Shown in pieces: positions 1 to 14,400 of a stretch of DNA of 64,000 bases. Position numbers and translations under genes: made by a program. Source of the stretch: Mangifera indica (lineage: Eukaryota; Streptophyta; Magnoliopsida; Sapindales; Anacardiaceae); assembly GCF_011075055.1 (NCBI RefSeq), contig NW_025401110.1:310001-374000 (forward strand), given 5' to 3'. The notes under the pieces were generated by a model, which was not told where the DNA came from, searched no databases, and was given only the letters and a program-made list of their open reading frames with translations. The number at the start of each line of letters is the position of its first letter. The stretch's first letter is position 1.

Positions 1-319
1 AAAGGCACAGGGAAAGGACACATTTAGATGTTACTACATCGATATAGAATACAGTTGGTGCCTGCAAAGTCTGCAAGGTTTCAATCAAAATACATTACAC
101 AGGAATGAACTCATATGGAGAACCCAACCATGTATTTGAAAATATGCTATTTAATTTGTTATGTTAATATTAATTAACATCATCATCATTCATGCATGAC
201 AATGCATTAGTGTGGACAAGGCAAAGAAAATCCAACAAATCCTAGGCCATTTCAATAAGCAACATTCATCTTTGTTATAACCATGACCAATTGATGGCTG
301 AACAATTTTGAAGACAAAC
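1..319 (-). other. Intron 20 of the RhoGAP gene
   Basis: No coding signal on either strand. Exon 20 ends at 320 with a GT donor on the minus strand. The conserved C-terminal tail of the protein is not found here, so the remaining exon(s) lie left of the window. Confidence 0.6.
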
Positions 320-3300
320 CTCTGTTTTTTGTTTCCGTTCATGATTAACAAAAGCAAGGGTAGTATCAAAATCTTGTGGAAGAAACCTCCTGTAGATAAC
401 AGGTATTAGAAGAACCACTAAAAAAACAAAGGTAGATCAGAGTTAAAAAAGAGTTATCTTGATAAGGGAATGTTGCAGGCAACTACTATAACTTTCGACA
501 CCACACGCTGGGAAATCAAAATATTAGCATGGTTGCGCAAACTCACCGCTGAGAATTATGGCTTTGGACATTTTGGTAACGGTCACATGCATCAGAGAGT
601 GATCCATAATGATGTTGCCTTTGCTGATTAAGTTGACGATGGAGTTCTGCAACTTTCTGCTTCAACCTAGCCACATCTGCCTCAGCAAGAGCAATTTCCT
701 CTAGCTCAGCCCTTGTCTTCACATCAATTTAAGTTAAAAGAATCACTACTGAAAATTTTTAAAATAAATAAATAAAGGAAATACATGTCTTCTGAGATCG
801 ATACAAACTTTAGAATCCATGCTGTGTGAGCTCGAGAACTGTCCAGCAGACATGCTCAAACCAACTTCTAATGCAGCTCTAAGATCTCTTTCAGCTTGTA
901 GCTGCTCTTGCAATCTTGACACCTGTACGATTCCTTACATGTCATGACTTCAAAAGCCAATAAAAAAGTTCCTTAAAATATACAAGTGGATATGAATAGA
1001 ATATATGAAAGAAAGGCAGTATATAATGAGTAAGATGGAAATACATCTTGCTCAAGAGCCAAGCGTCGCTCATGCAAAGCCTGCTTCCTTCTCTCCAGGC
1101 TAGCTTGTAAAATAGCATTTCCTCTGGCCTGTAACAAATTATGACCAATTATACCAGAAATAACCCCTATTCTATGAGCAAATACACATAATTCAGCAAA
1201 CATGATGATACCTCCTTTGCAATCCGATGTCGCAAGTCATTCTTTGTGATCTCCAGCCTCTGAATGGCAAACCTATTAACAAGTCAACATATTTACTTTT
1301 GTTAAAATAATTAGACCAATCTGAAGTAAATCAAATCAAACTGGAAGCTGATTGGAGACAGTTCTCAACACCTCAGAAGGTCTACAAAGTTCATGCTAGA
1401 AACTTTCTAGGGATGTAATTTTTTAATTGAATCTTTACCTAAGTTCAATCATATCAGAGAATTTTGGTATCTATATCAGAGTAAGAAAGTAAGAATAATG
1501 AATCGTCATACTGATAATATCAACAACTAAAAGGTATGTATCATCAAAAAGATAATATAGACAACTATGTATTATATTTGGGATTAGTTTTTCAGATAAA
1601 ATATAGAAGCAGATCAGCTTTCTCTGACCAGTGATTTTCCTGGCACCGATAGCAATTCAACTTGCTTTAAATTCCTTTGACGCTTAAAACTCATTATTTG
1701 CATATAGAGGGATAACAAAGACAACCTGAGGACATTCATCATAAATAAAAACATAACTGCTTGCTCATCTAAAACTAGTTAGGCATGGAAACTGCCAGAC
1801 TATTTAAGTCAACTTTTATCAACTGATAAGCTATTGTCTCATCACTCCCATAATATCTGATGTCATTCAATATGATGGCAGAAAAGAATGCGACAGCTTT
1901 CAGGAGTTAATTTATTCTTAAAACACGTATAATAAGACCTCCATTAGTTTGACATTGTTTAAAAGTTCATTGCAAGACTAATTTTAGAAAAAATAACCAG
2001 TGTACTTATACATCAATGGTATAAGTCCTCCAAAGCATACATCAATGCTATTAGAGAATGAATATTGTAATGAAAAGAATGAATGCATGTTTGTATCTTA
2101 CTCTTCTTCTCCAGAAGAATAAACAGATTCCATTGAAGGCGTCTTTCTGGCCTGTAAAAAGATAATAAAGAGCATAATATACAAAAAATTGAATCAGAAG
2201 TCAAAAGAGTAAATTATCCTATTTTTTTACTTCTCTGCCATGAAAAGAAAAGCATACAAATATTCAACACCAACGTTCTTTTTTCTTGTGATAGGGAAGA
2301 AAGGGTGGACAAGTAATGAGAAACATATAACACTAACTAAAGATATGAACTTACAATAATGACAAACAAGTGGTCCACCAATAACAACCAGTCAACCACA
2401 GCTCTAAATTTCAAGCAAAAGAACATTAAAAACAGAAGCTTAAACCAATATAGTCCCCCAATTTGTGAAACAATAAAGAAGTATTCTGATATGTTATGGA
2501 CCCAAACCAAAACAATTTTTCTAAAATACTAATACTTTTCCTTCAGATAATTTGAAATTTACAATAGCAAATCAATGGAAGAGCATAATAATGGTAGATT
2601 TCCATCAAGCTATAGAAACTCTCCAGAATAATATAAATTAAAATTGAATAACTAATAATATTAAGAAGCAAAATGAGGCATTTAGACCATAAAAAAAAAA
2701 AAGGAAAAATTAACAATATTCTTAAAGACAAGTTGAATAAGAAAAGTTAAAGCTCAAATGGGACAGATGAATTCCAAGAACATGCATGCATCAGAATACA
2801 GCCTCAAAACAAACAGTAAATCAGGAGAAATATAAGCAAAACTCATGAATCCCAAGTTCACTAAAGTTATTGAGCTGCTGCTCTGTCCTATCTTTAGAAA
2901 TCCCAAGTCTTCATTGGTTTGTCCTTGTTTTATTGGATTACTGGCACATCACTTTTTATATTGATTTTAGTATTACCAAAATGTGTGTTTCATCAAAAGC
3001 AGGTGATATAAGCAAAATAAACGAAGAACAAAGCAAATTAAAGATGAAATAACAAACCTTAAGAAAAATCAATTGTCAAGTAAAAGTTCGCACTTCATTT
3101 TCTATAATTCTACACATCATATTGATAGGGACCCAACACACATATTATTAATATTAAAAGAAAACTATGTTAACAACAAAAAGTTTTAGTTCTTTCCAAG
3201 GTCGTAGCCTCAAAGGCTGCCCAAAATACCCAACTAACACTATTTCCCCCTCTCTTCTCTTTTTATTCTACTAATATCCTAATTTTAAAATTCAAATATT

Positions 3301-6300
3301 ATCCAAATCAAATATTTTATCTGAATCTCCCTCTTATCTATTTATTCTACCAATATTCTAGCTTTAAAATTTAAATATTATCCAAATCCAATATTTTATT
3401 CGATTCTCTCTCATCTTTATTTATTTTACCAATATCCTAATTTTAGAATTCAAATATTATACAAATCAAATATTTTATTTGAATCTCAAATATATAATCC
3501 CAATATAAAATATATTATACAAATAAAATATCTTCTTAATTAATTTATTTATTGTTATAATTACTGTAATAATTTTTTTATTATTGAATCCTAACATTAC
3601 CCATCCTTAAAGTGGGAAAATTGAAGTCTTTTTTTTTTTTTTTAACCCACTCATTTTGATGTTTTTTTTAACATTTCGCAATTTGAAAAATCTCACCCAT
3701 TTTGTCATTAGTCTAATTGCCCCCAATGGTTAGAAATGTCAACACATGTTGTTCGCCATCACTAGAAACACTGATCTAGACTCGTTTGTTCTAAGCCCCA
3801 TTGTGTGTGCCTCAAATCCCAACCTTGCGACCCTTTTCTCTCCAAATTCAACATCCTCCATTGAGAATGCACCAAGAACTCCAGATGCAATCTTGATTTT
3901 GTTGTCTTCCTCCTCAATCACTTCTCCTTTTACAGCTTCCTCCTCAAACAACAGCGATGGTGGCTGAGCCTTGATCTCTTTGTCTGCTTCCTTAATTACC
4001 TCCTTTTTCATGACTTCCTCCTTAAACAACAGTGGAAATGATAAACACAACTCTTTCAATGCCTTCAAACACTTTTTCATTGCCTTAAATCCATTGGCCA
4101 GATTATCTAATCCAAATTCCATGCCTTCTAACTTCTCTTTCACTGCCTCGAAAATCTTTTCAAAATCAACTCTATTCTCCATCCTTTCCATCCTTTTCCA
4201 AACCTTGTACGATCCATATCTCACTATTTTGATACCAATTTGATAGGACACAACATAAATATTATTAATATTAAAAGAAAATTATATTGGCAACAAGAGA
4301 TGTCGACTCCTTCCAAGGTTGTAGTCTCCGAGTAAGTCAAAGGTTGTTTGAAATACTTAAATAACAATATTTTTCCCTCTCTCCTTAATCCGATTACCTT
4401 TATTGATTCTACCAATATCCTAAATTTAAAATTCAAAAATTATCCAAAAATCAAATATTTAATCCTAATCTCAAATAATTTATCATAATCTCAAAGATCT
4501 TATCCTAATATCAAATATTTTATTCAAATAAAATATTTTCTTAATTGATTAATTTATTGTTATAATAATAATAATTACTATAATAATAATAATTATTATT
4601 ATTGAATCCCAACACATATATTGTTAAGAAAAAATGTCTTCAATAAAATAAAATAAAATACAGAATTACCCAAAGAAAAAAGAAAGACATAAGTAACTCA
4701 CTGACTGCATTTCTCATCTTGATGTAACTTATTATTGATTCATGTAATTTTCAGTGAAAATGAGAAAACAAGTATAAAAACTCACATTGCTTCTCCCCCA
4801 AAATGCAGACCGCTTTGTACCGAGATTGGAGCTTGTAACTTTACTAACTGGCTTCTCACCAGATGAGTCAATTCCTGATGCAGAAAGTGGGTGCCCAGGA
4901 TCCATTGAAGAGAGAATCTCATCCATTGAACGGTAAGATTCAACCGCAGGTAAGACATCTGAAGCCTCAATCTCTGTTATTGAATTTTCAGTCCCTTTCT
5001 TTGGTGTACCTTGATCAATCATCTGAAAAGTAGGATCCCTGATCTGTGGAGAATCAACTGGCGGATTAGGGTTATCAGCTAGAGCAGTATTGTATCTTGG
5101 GGATGCTCCATCAGACCCATCACCACCAAATGCCTGAATGTATGCAAAAAGAACTAATATCAATAAAAATTTGATCTTAGTTAATTTCCATGAGGACTTT
5201 AATGAACACAAACACCATAACTAAGCATAAAAGAAAATCAACATAAAATCAAATAAGTTAAGTATTCCCATCTCTTTAAACCTGCTTTTGAAAAATAAAA
5301 CTGAAACTTTTTCCTCTACAGCAAACACCAAGTATATTGAAATAAGAAAACTATGTGCGCTAACAATAGGACTAATATGTGTATTAACAATGACATGTCT
5401 TTATATAATTGTAAAATTTTGAATTAGAGATAAAGTAACATACAATTATATAGTGACATGTCATCATGAGTACACAAATTAGCATTCATTGTTAGTGCAC
5501 TGAGTTTTACTCATATTGAAAAGATGAAAAGTTTACAATGGTCACCAGCTGTCCACTGCAAGAGTGCTAGATCTTTACATAAAAATCTCAAAAACCTTGT
5601 GTGATGAACACTCAAAAGAGAGAGTCTACCACAGCCCATAAAGCCACATAAAGTTAGAACATAGATATCAATTGAAAAACCCCTAGTCACTTATGATAAA
5701 TGAAGAAAAAATTACGTAATTTTTCAAATATTTCATAATTTACTCCCAATGAGCAACAAAAATTCCGGTTTCTCCTGCAAAACACTAGCATCTTCTCCAT
5801 TACTCTCTTCAAAGATTCAACTATTCCTTTCACATCAAATTACCCACAAATGAGCTAAAAGTGCACATATCTGGTCTTGGCATTATTTACTATGCCATAA
5901 GTTGCAACATTCTCCCTAAGTAAAGAAGAGTATTTTCTTTGAGTAACCCACAGAATTTTCATTTCAATGCAAATAAAAATGAAACAATTCGCAATGTCAC
6001 AATGTTGGTTATCAGAATGCCAGTGACGCAAGAGAAAGGATTCACAAAGCTGACAAGGCATGTAATTCTAATTTCTAGTTATATGTTGACTCTGCCATCA
6101 ATATCTTGTGACACCTACAACAAGAAACACAATAACACCATTTCGTAAAAACATTAGCAGAAACTTTAGTCTGTTCTCAACATGTCTAGGACTTTCTTCT
6201 CAAAACAGATCTATATTGTAAAACAGGACAATAGTCAGAAGTCTACGTGAAAAAACCCATGAAATCAACATTTTGATCACTTTCTTTTCGTTTTATTAGA

Positions 6301-8439
6301 AAAAATAAACTTAGTATTACAATAAAAAGAGATGAAGAAGTATAATTGTGGACCATGTATGCAAAGAATCAAAATCAAGAAATGCAATTTTATACTGACT
6401 ACAATGAGCTGGCCCTACCTGAATGAAAAACTGCAAACCTATATGAAGTAAACCCAAAACAGCTTCACAACAGAGATGAATAGAGAAAAAAGATATCTAT
6501 AAACTTATTAACGGCTAAAGCCCAAAGGAAAGCTAAAAGTCAATTCTTATCCCACAACTCATTACTACTCCCTTTTCACCAAAAAACTGATTACTCTTTC
6601 TAGCCAAACCACCTAAAAGTTACTTGAAACAGCAAATCTCCAACACATTTTGGCAACATTTTTTATCTCTTAGAGATCACTATCATTACGTTGCACTCCT
6701 TCAAAAGTTATTGATATTTATTAGAAGAATCATGCTTTAAATCATAGATTTACCATGTTGGAAAAATAACTGTTCAAAATTGTATGTATGGGAGGATTCA
6801 AGGACCTTGTAGTCATACAGATCGCTGCCAGCATAGCCACTACTTTCACTTAATTTTCCACTAAGTGCATGTTCACGATCATCATCAGTTTCTGGATCAA
6901 CTTCATTTTCTGCATCATGGTAGCCATTATCTTTTATAGCAACATTTTCTTCATCACTTGAATCTTCACTACCACTGTTGTCATTCCGAGAATCAGCTGA
7001 GATAGAGTATCTGTGTAAACTTTCATCCTGAAACACGATAGCCATATTTCCTTGAGTAAAGCATCACCGAAGCGCAACTTAGGCGCGCCCTTGCTAACTA
7101 AGTTACAATGGGAGACCTAAAGCAGCATATGTAAGCACCAATATAGAACTATAATAACAAAACACACATGACATACTCCAATTTGCAAAATTGTAAAACA
7201 CAAGAAAACAGGTGGTCTGTAGTAATAAGCAGCATTAAACTAACAATGTCATCAGACCAAAAGTTGTATAACAATCACCATCATCAAATTCTTATTAAAT
7301 AGTAAGATGGATATACAATCATGTGCAACTCATTCACTACAGTATTTAGGACTGAAAAGCCATTATACATGATCAAGCATCAATTAATCAATGCCAATCC
7401 ACAAAAGGAATATTTTTCATACACTGATTAAGCAAAATATTGGAAAAGTAACAAAGAACACAAAGCAACATAACCTCATATCTAGACCATACTAGACAAT
7501 ATTCAAAAACTCAGCATTTCATCCAACGCAGCATGCTGAATTCTAATAACAAAGAAAAGAAAAGAATCCAATTGAATAATGAAAATAATAGCCCTACCAA
7601 AGCAGCGTATACAAACTAAGGAAAGACCCCAAGCAAGCTAGATTACTATTCAAACAGCTCAATTTTTAATTATACTAGCATTCCCCCTTGTTTAGTAGTG
7701 GAAACCTTTTTCCAAGTTCTCTGGTTGGTCAATATTATTCACTGGGATAGTACATTAACACTCTGTAAATTCCACAATACAGCTCTAGTCTTTTCCTGGA
7801 TTTCACTTATAAGAACTATAACATTTGAGGGAATGAAAAGATCCTTCCATAAAGTAATTCGGATCTTAAATTTTAAGATTCAACACATAAAGTAAAAGCC
7901 ATAAAGCCCTAGCTCATGAGTTTCAGATTTGCAATATATGGAATATTTAACATACAGAACCTGTGTACATATATTAAATCATCAACCAGTGGTTTACCCT
8001 ATAATGTTGCAGATTCATGAAGCAATTAAATAAAGAGTATCTTACATCAAAAATATTCTCATAATCCTCCAAAAGAGTTGTAATGATGGCTTGAGCATTA
8101 TTAGCAGCATTTGCAGCGGCAAGAAGCTGAGCAGAGTTGTCACCATTGATGTCAAAGTCATCTTCCAATTCACATTCACCAGCTAATAGGGGGCGTAAAA
8201 GTAAGGGTGCCATGCAAGCAGCAACAGCAGATGCAGTCATTCGATTTTCATGAGCATGTGAAGCAATTGTATGCATCATCTTCAAAATTCTGCAGAATAG
8301 GACATGTTAAGTATTAGAATTAAGTATAAATATGAAATCTTTTATACAATGCAAGCAATTACTATCCCAAACCCCTAGAAACGGATATAGCTTAGAGGCC
8401 TCCTCTTCCTCTCTCCACAACCACACCCAACCCCACCCC

Positions 8440-8473
<34 letters not shown>

Positions 8474-11400
8474 AAAAACACTAATCTACACAACAAAAGA
8501 ACATTCTTCTCTTTCACCACAAGTTCTCCACAAAAATAATACAAGTCACAAAATCCACTTTGATAGTTTCTTTTTCTTTTATTTTTATTTTTCGGCATAA
8601 GAAAAAAGGTTTTTATTAGTCAAAAGAATTACATAATTGTGAAATGAATCAGAGGCCTACTCAGAGAAATATAAAAAGGACACAAAAACAGAAAACAAAG
8701 TCGCTAGAGCATCCAAATTCCAGTGAATGAGGAAAAAAGATGTTCCCTGCCACTCAAGACCATGATTTCTATTCCACAGGACGTCCAATCCTCTCACACC
8801 ACATAACCCAAACATCAACCAAAATACAACATCTCCTCCAATTCTTCTTTCTTTTCTTAGGAAAAGAACTGTGATTCTTGTATTGAGAAAAGATCTATCC
8901 AAAAGAAATATCATGTTCAAACAAAAAATGCAATACCACCTCACAATTAGCCAAGCTAAAAAGCAATTAAGAAATAAGTGACTAAAGCTTTCCACATCCT
9001 TTCCACACAGAATGCACCAATTTAGAAAAAGGACAAGCACAGCAACCTTTCCAAAACAAAATCAACAGCATGAACCATTCCATGAGCCAGTAACTATGAT
9101 AGGAACAGAACTTTAGAAGGAACTTTAACCCTCCAAATCACCACTGAAGATTTAACTAGCTCCAATAAACTTCATCAATCAGCCAATTGAAGAAAGATTA
9201 GCCTGTAAAACAACCTGATGATTCAAGCTCCCAAGCCATATGATCCTTCTTCAAAAAAACATTCTCAATTAAAGAATGATGAGACAATAACTCATTCACT
9301 TCCTCATCCTTCAAATCTCTGAAAAACTCACAGTTCCAATCAAAACTTACCTAGACAGTTATCAACAATTGTTCACTTAACAAGACTCAAATACTCATGA
9401 TTACCTGTAAAATGTGAATAAAAGGAATCTACACCACTCAGTCCACTATCAAATATCCAACAATGTCAAACTTCAACAGAAATGTCACAAGCAAAGTAGT
9501 AGTTTGTTATCCTTTTGATAAATGATTGGTTCCCAAGCACAATGGTTCCTTTCACTTGCTTTCTGTAAATTTCGTAGGTCAAATATTAGTCCTCCCAAAT
9601 CCACACTTCTGTATTCATCAAAATTCAAATAGAAGGCATCTGCACAAAAAATTTTTTCCTTTTTCCCCGAAAAGAGACCCAGATTGTTTATCCTAATTCT
9701 TCCGGGGAGTATCAGAATGTCAAGTCTGCTTAAACTTGTTCCTTATTAAGCGTCGCACTTTGCAAATACACAGGTTTGGAGATGCTCATTACCATAACCA
9801 TTAACTTCATCTTAGAAGAAAGGAAGATATCAAACCAAATCCTCTATATATATTATTGTTCTATGACCATATACCTCACATAACTGGCTATCAAACTCCA
9901 AGTACATCAAATCTAAATAAAAACACTGCATAAAACATAGACTATGAGATTCATAAAAGTGAGACATGGAAGATTACCTTTGTAATAAACGCCGATTTGG
10001 CTCTGGAAAATTCTCCAAAATTGCAGAGCGCATTGCGCTTATCCGAGCTTCTTTCTGATCAATTTCTTATCAATAAAACAACAGAGCAACAATATCAATA
10101 TCTAGATACAACTAGCATCTAATCAACTAAAAAGGGAAAATGGAAATCATGAACACAAGGATTTAAAAGATTAAAAAATTGAAAAAAAAAACAATCAAAA
10201 GTTTATGGAAACATGCACCAGCTTTTATGCACTGATGATTGCACATGGGATCAATAGTTGAACATTTTCCCCAAAAAAAAACTGCATAAGGCTCTAAGAA
10301 AATATTATTACACAAATTGAAAACATCAAGATCTATGAGATTTTTATCCAAAAGGTAAACAAAGATCACGAGTCCAAATATGTCTTATCCTCTAAATCTT
10401 GAAGGACTCTCTGTGTTCCACTAGGCAGACATCCCATCAGTTAATCTCAGTAACCCAATGCAACGACTAAAATGATGAAAGGAATCCCAGAAACCAATAG
10501 TTATTTTCTTTCTTTCAGTTTAAATTTTTCCGCTAAGACACAAACCAACCTCAATAATTATGAACTTACTGTAAGCCTCCAGCAATGCAGTGCAGCAAGT
10601 TGCTGGAACCGGAGAGGAAGGAAGCTCCCTGAGGACATGCTGCAGAGAAAAAAAACAGCATATTGTTTGTCAAATTACTACAAAGGTCTAAAAGTCACAA
10701 ATGGCATCAGCTAAAGAAACAAGTACCTTAACACAGTCACCAACAACATGTGCATCCTCATTAGGACCAAATTCAGTCTTTCCTAGAACAGTCAAGAAGA
10801 AATAGGTGAGACATAACTGAAATATGCAGTGCATAAATACAAGATTGCACATGTAAAATTACAGACAGATGAAAGAATTAATTAATCACAACAATATTAA
10901 TAATTTTTCGACCTCACCAATCAATTGATGACACCTATACAGAAATATAACAAATTTGAATGGAAGAGATACCCTGTTCGTACTCTTGAACTCTGTGGTC
11001 TACCTCCTCAACATCTGCTGCTTGACGTAAAATTCCTTCCACTTTAGTTCCTGTTGAGAAATAGCATTCAATCAGAAAGCACATATAATAGAACCCATTT
11101 TCCAGATTTTACAAATTGCCAACAAATTTTCATGATTCTAATGCTTGTCTTTTCTCCAATCTATAGGCACTAAAGAGTTTTTGAACAAGATAACTCATAT
11201 ACACACACAAAATCATACACACCCCAAACATAACCATAAAAACAACTTATTAAATTTTGATTAAATGGTTCGGTTGGCCCTCCCTTGTTCTGGTGTTGAG
11301 GCAATGTCACACAGCTCACTGTTGTTCGCTGGTTGTGAGAGGAAGTAATGCTTTAATACTTTGAGCAGGACACGGACACAAAGGTCAAATTTGAAAAAAT

Positions 11401-14400
11401 ATCTTTCACAAAAAGGTTTAGATTATAACTTCTAATACTATTGGTTTGTCTAAATTCTCTTTTGTTATCTTTTCATCTATTCCTAATATAAATCCACCAG
11501 ACGTTTCGGTACACAATAGATATGTGACCAATGCTCTTTTGCACCATATCTCTAGCACATGTTTCCATTTTTCTTTGTTGGTTGATTTTGTGGGGATTTT
11601 TCCTTTTCTTGTTGTCTCTGGCTTGTTCCACTTTTCGTGGGATTTCTTAGAATATCTGCCTCAAGTTTAAAAGTTATTTTCATCATGAAGACGAACTCTT
11701 CGAAGTCCAAAATTATTATAATGATTAGCAGTATTCACTTAAAGGAGTGATAGCACTACCACAGGCTACATATTGATTGGTTTCAATCAAGTTTAGGAAA
11801 CTTTAAAATATAATTTTGCCTTGTTCAAAATTGTGCCCACGTTAAGATTATGTGGAAAGAAATCAATGAAGAAAGCATGTTAGAAAAATGCAATCTCCAC
11901 AATCCACCATTCTAATATGTTCCTCCAACAACAATATAAGAAACACAACTTTAAGAAATATTCAGAATTAATTTCTTGCTTACTTGTTCACAAATTGTTA
12001 TTGAGAAATCATCAATATCAAACTCAAGGTAGATATACAAAGAAATCCCACCAAATGTGGAACAAGCCAGAAAGGAAACAAGAAAAGGAAAGAGCCCCAA
12101 AAAATCAGCCAACATAGAACCATGAACTAGTGTGCTATAAATTTGGCACAAAAGGATTAGTTGAGTACCTATTGTACACCAAAAAACATCTGGCGGGTTT
12201 ATATTAGGAAGACATAAAGGAAAACAAAAGATTATTGAGACATACACTATCGATAACTTGGATCCAATTGATCCTCCTACTCTTGATGTCTCTAATATCT
12301 TTGAAAATGTAAATGGAGAATTGTATAGCCAGTAGTCTAAATAAAGTATAGCCTCTCTATAGTTATACTCTATATGGGAATAACTTCCATGTAGTCATAA
12401 AAAAATTTTTGGTCCTAACTTAGGCCAGTTATAAATAAGACTTGTCTCCACATAGTAATAATTATATGTATATTTCAAAAAATATAGACAATGTTACATT
12501 AAACTTTTAAGATGAAATAAAATATTTATCCAAAGTTGCTTGGCAAAATGATTTATTCTTTAGAATTGTGACCATGAATCTTTTACCAACTATTTAAAGT
12601 ATGTATTACAATAGAAATTCCAAATTTAAAATCATTGGTTTTTTCACTCTACAAAGAAAATCTTAATAAGACAAGAACTCGCAATATTAATGAACATTTA
12701 GCAAACTTGGATACCGATTTTAGACAACCCTTAGAAAAGGAAAAATGCTTTAAGCATTGAAATCTCAAAAAGATTAACCAAATAGCATTTATACCAGCAA
12801 TTAATTTATATAACAGAAATAACAATTTGTTTACTATTATAAACACAAACATGGACAAGAAAATTTAATCACATAAAACTTCTAAGAAACCACTGGGGTC
12901 CAAATTTTTGACCTCAGCAATAAAAGGAAAAATGGAAAATTAATTTGCAAACAAAAGTTGAATAACTAGATGATGAAAACAATTGTGCTTTTTGAATACC
13001 ACTTACCGAATTTCTCAAGAAATCGAAGAGCTTTCTCAAGAAATGATGGACTTCCATCAATATCTTCAAGAGCAAGCAAAATTGGTCTTCCAACAACCAA
13101 AGATTTAATTGGACGCTTGTCCCTCCCTGTGTAGCATATTTAATTTCTACTTAACCACATGGACAACAAAGCATCAACTGATAACAGAATGAAGATGATT
13201 AAAAAAATTATGAGAATGTAATGATTACTCAGTACATTGGTGAAAAGGGCCTTCGATTACATCATTTGTGTCATTCCGAAAAATCCCATTGTGTCCTATA
13301 ACAAGAGCAGCACTTGGCGCTTGTGCAAGGGCATGTTCTAGAGCTATCTTCCACTCACACAAATCCTCAACTGTCTCAGCCTAAAGTTTAAAAAAAGAAA
13401 AAAAAATCCACTTGAATTAAAAATCTCATGCAAGAAGATGAAAAGCAGTTAAATAATAATTATTCAACCAATAAATAGGGCACCTTAAGGGTAAAAGCTC
13501 GACCATCACGTCCATCAGGAAACAATACAGTCAACAATTTCTTATCTTCTCTAACAACAACACTATAAGAAATGTAGGTGTAAATGTGAAACATAATAAT
13601 TGAAAAACACTAATACAGATAAAAAATACTGATTATGCATACCTCCCTGAGTTGTTCAAGTCTATTCCTCCCAATGTCAGATTTACTTCACCACCTCTTT
13701 GCGGTAGTGCACTCTACATGACAAGATGAAAAGCTTTTCAATTAATTCTAATCATTAAAACAATTATGCATCAATATGTAGGACAAAGAACCGTAGTTTG
13801 ATAAGAGAAATTATTGGTCTGTTGATGTTTTACTAAATACACTTGAAATCTCATTCAAGTACATAAGTTACACAACCATAACACAATAATATTAGAGGTT
13901 TCAAATTCTTTGTGTGCATGATAAGAAAAGGGAAGGGGCAAATGAAAGGACAGTAGAAAGATCCCCACAAAAAATTCAAAGGTGAAGACAATTAGACAAG
14001 ATCATAAATTTTTTTTTTTTCCTCATTTAAAGTTAAACTCTTTAATATATATGACCTCCAGGATTATCCATAATTTGCATTTGATTGCTAGGTCTTGAGG
14101 TAGACCAAAATGAAAATTGGCTCAGTCATTAATATAGTTTCCTCCCAAAACCATTATGAGATAATTTAACCCTCATTAAGTTCTATCAACTGAGACTAAT
14201 GAATTTCCTTATATTATTAAGTTAAAAAGTAAATTTTGATCAAGTACAAAGAAAAAAAATTAGAATATGCATTCACCATAGAACTATCAATGGTAAGTGG
14301 AGCTAATATAAGAATTTTCATGGTGGCTACAGGTAACCATTTTGGCTGAAATTGACAATATGTTAATATATCAGTTAACGAAATTGAATGCCATGTATTT

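Larger units (their letters stand above)
3123..4614 (-). mobile_element. Complete small LTR retrotransposon (TRIM-like) in RhoGAP intron 14
   Basis: A 1492-bp element bounded by two direct repeats with TG..CA ends on the minus strand. It is flanked by an exact 5-bp target duplication, CATAT (3118-3122 and 4615-4619). Just inside the 5' LTR, the minus strand reads TGGTATCAAAA, a near match to the initiator-Met tRNA primer-binding site. A purine-rich tract (AAGGATGGG) precedes the 3' LTR. It lies in the same orientation as the host gene. The internal region is only about 640 bp and has no reverse transcriptase, so the element is non-autonomous. Confidence 0.9.

Noticed and set aside
8392..8598. 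68-codon minus-strand ORF with poly-glycine
   Set aside because: Product of the 31-bp C run in a RhoGAP intron; no other coding sign.
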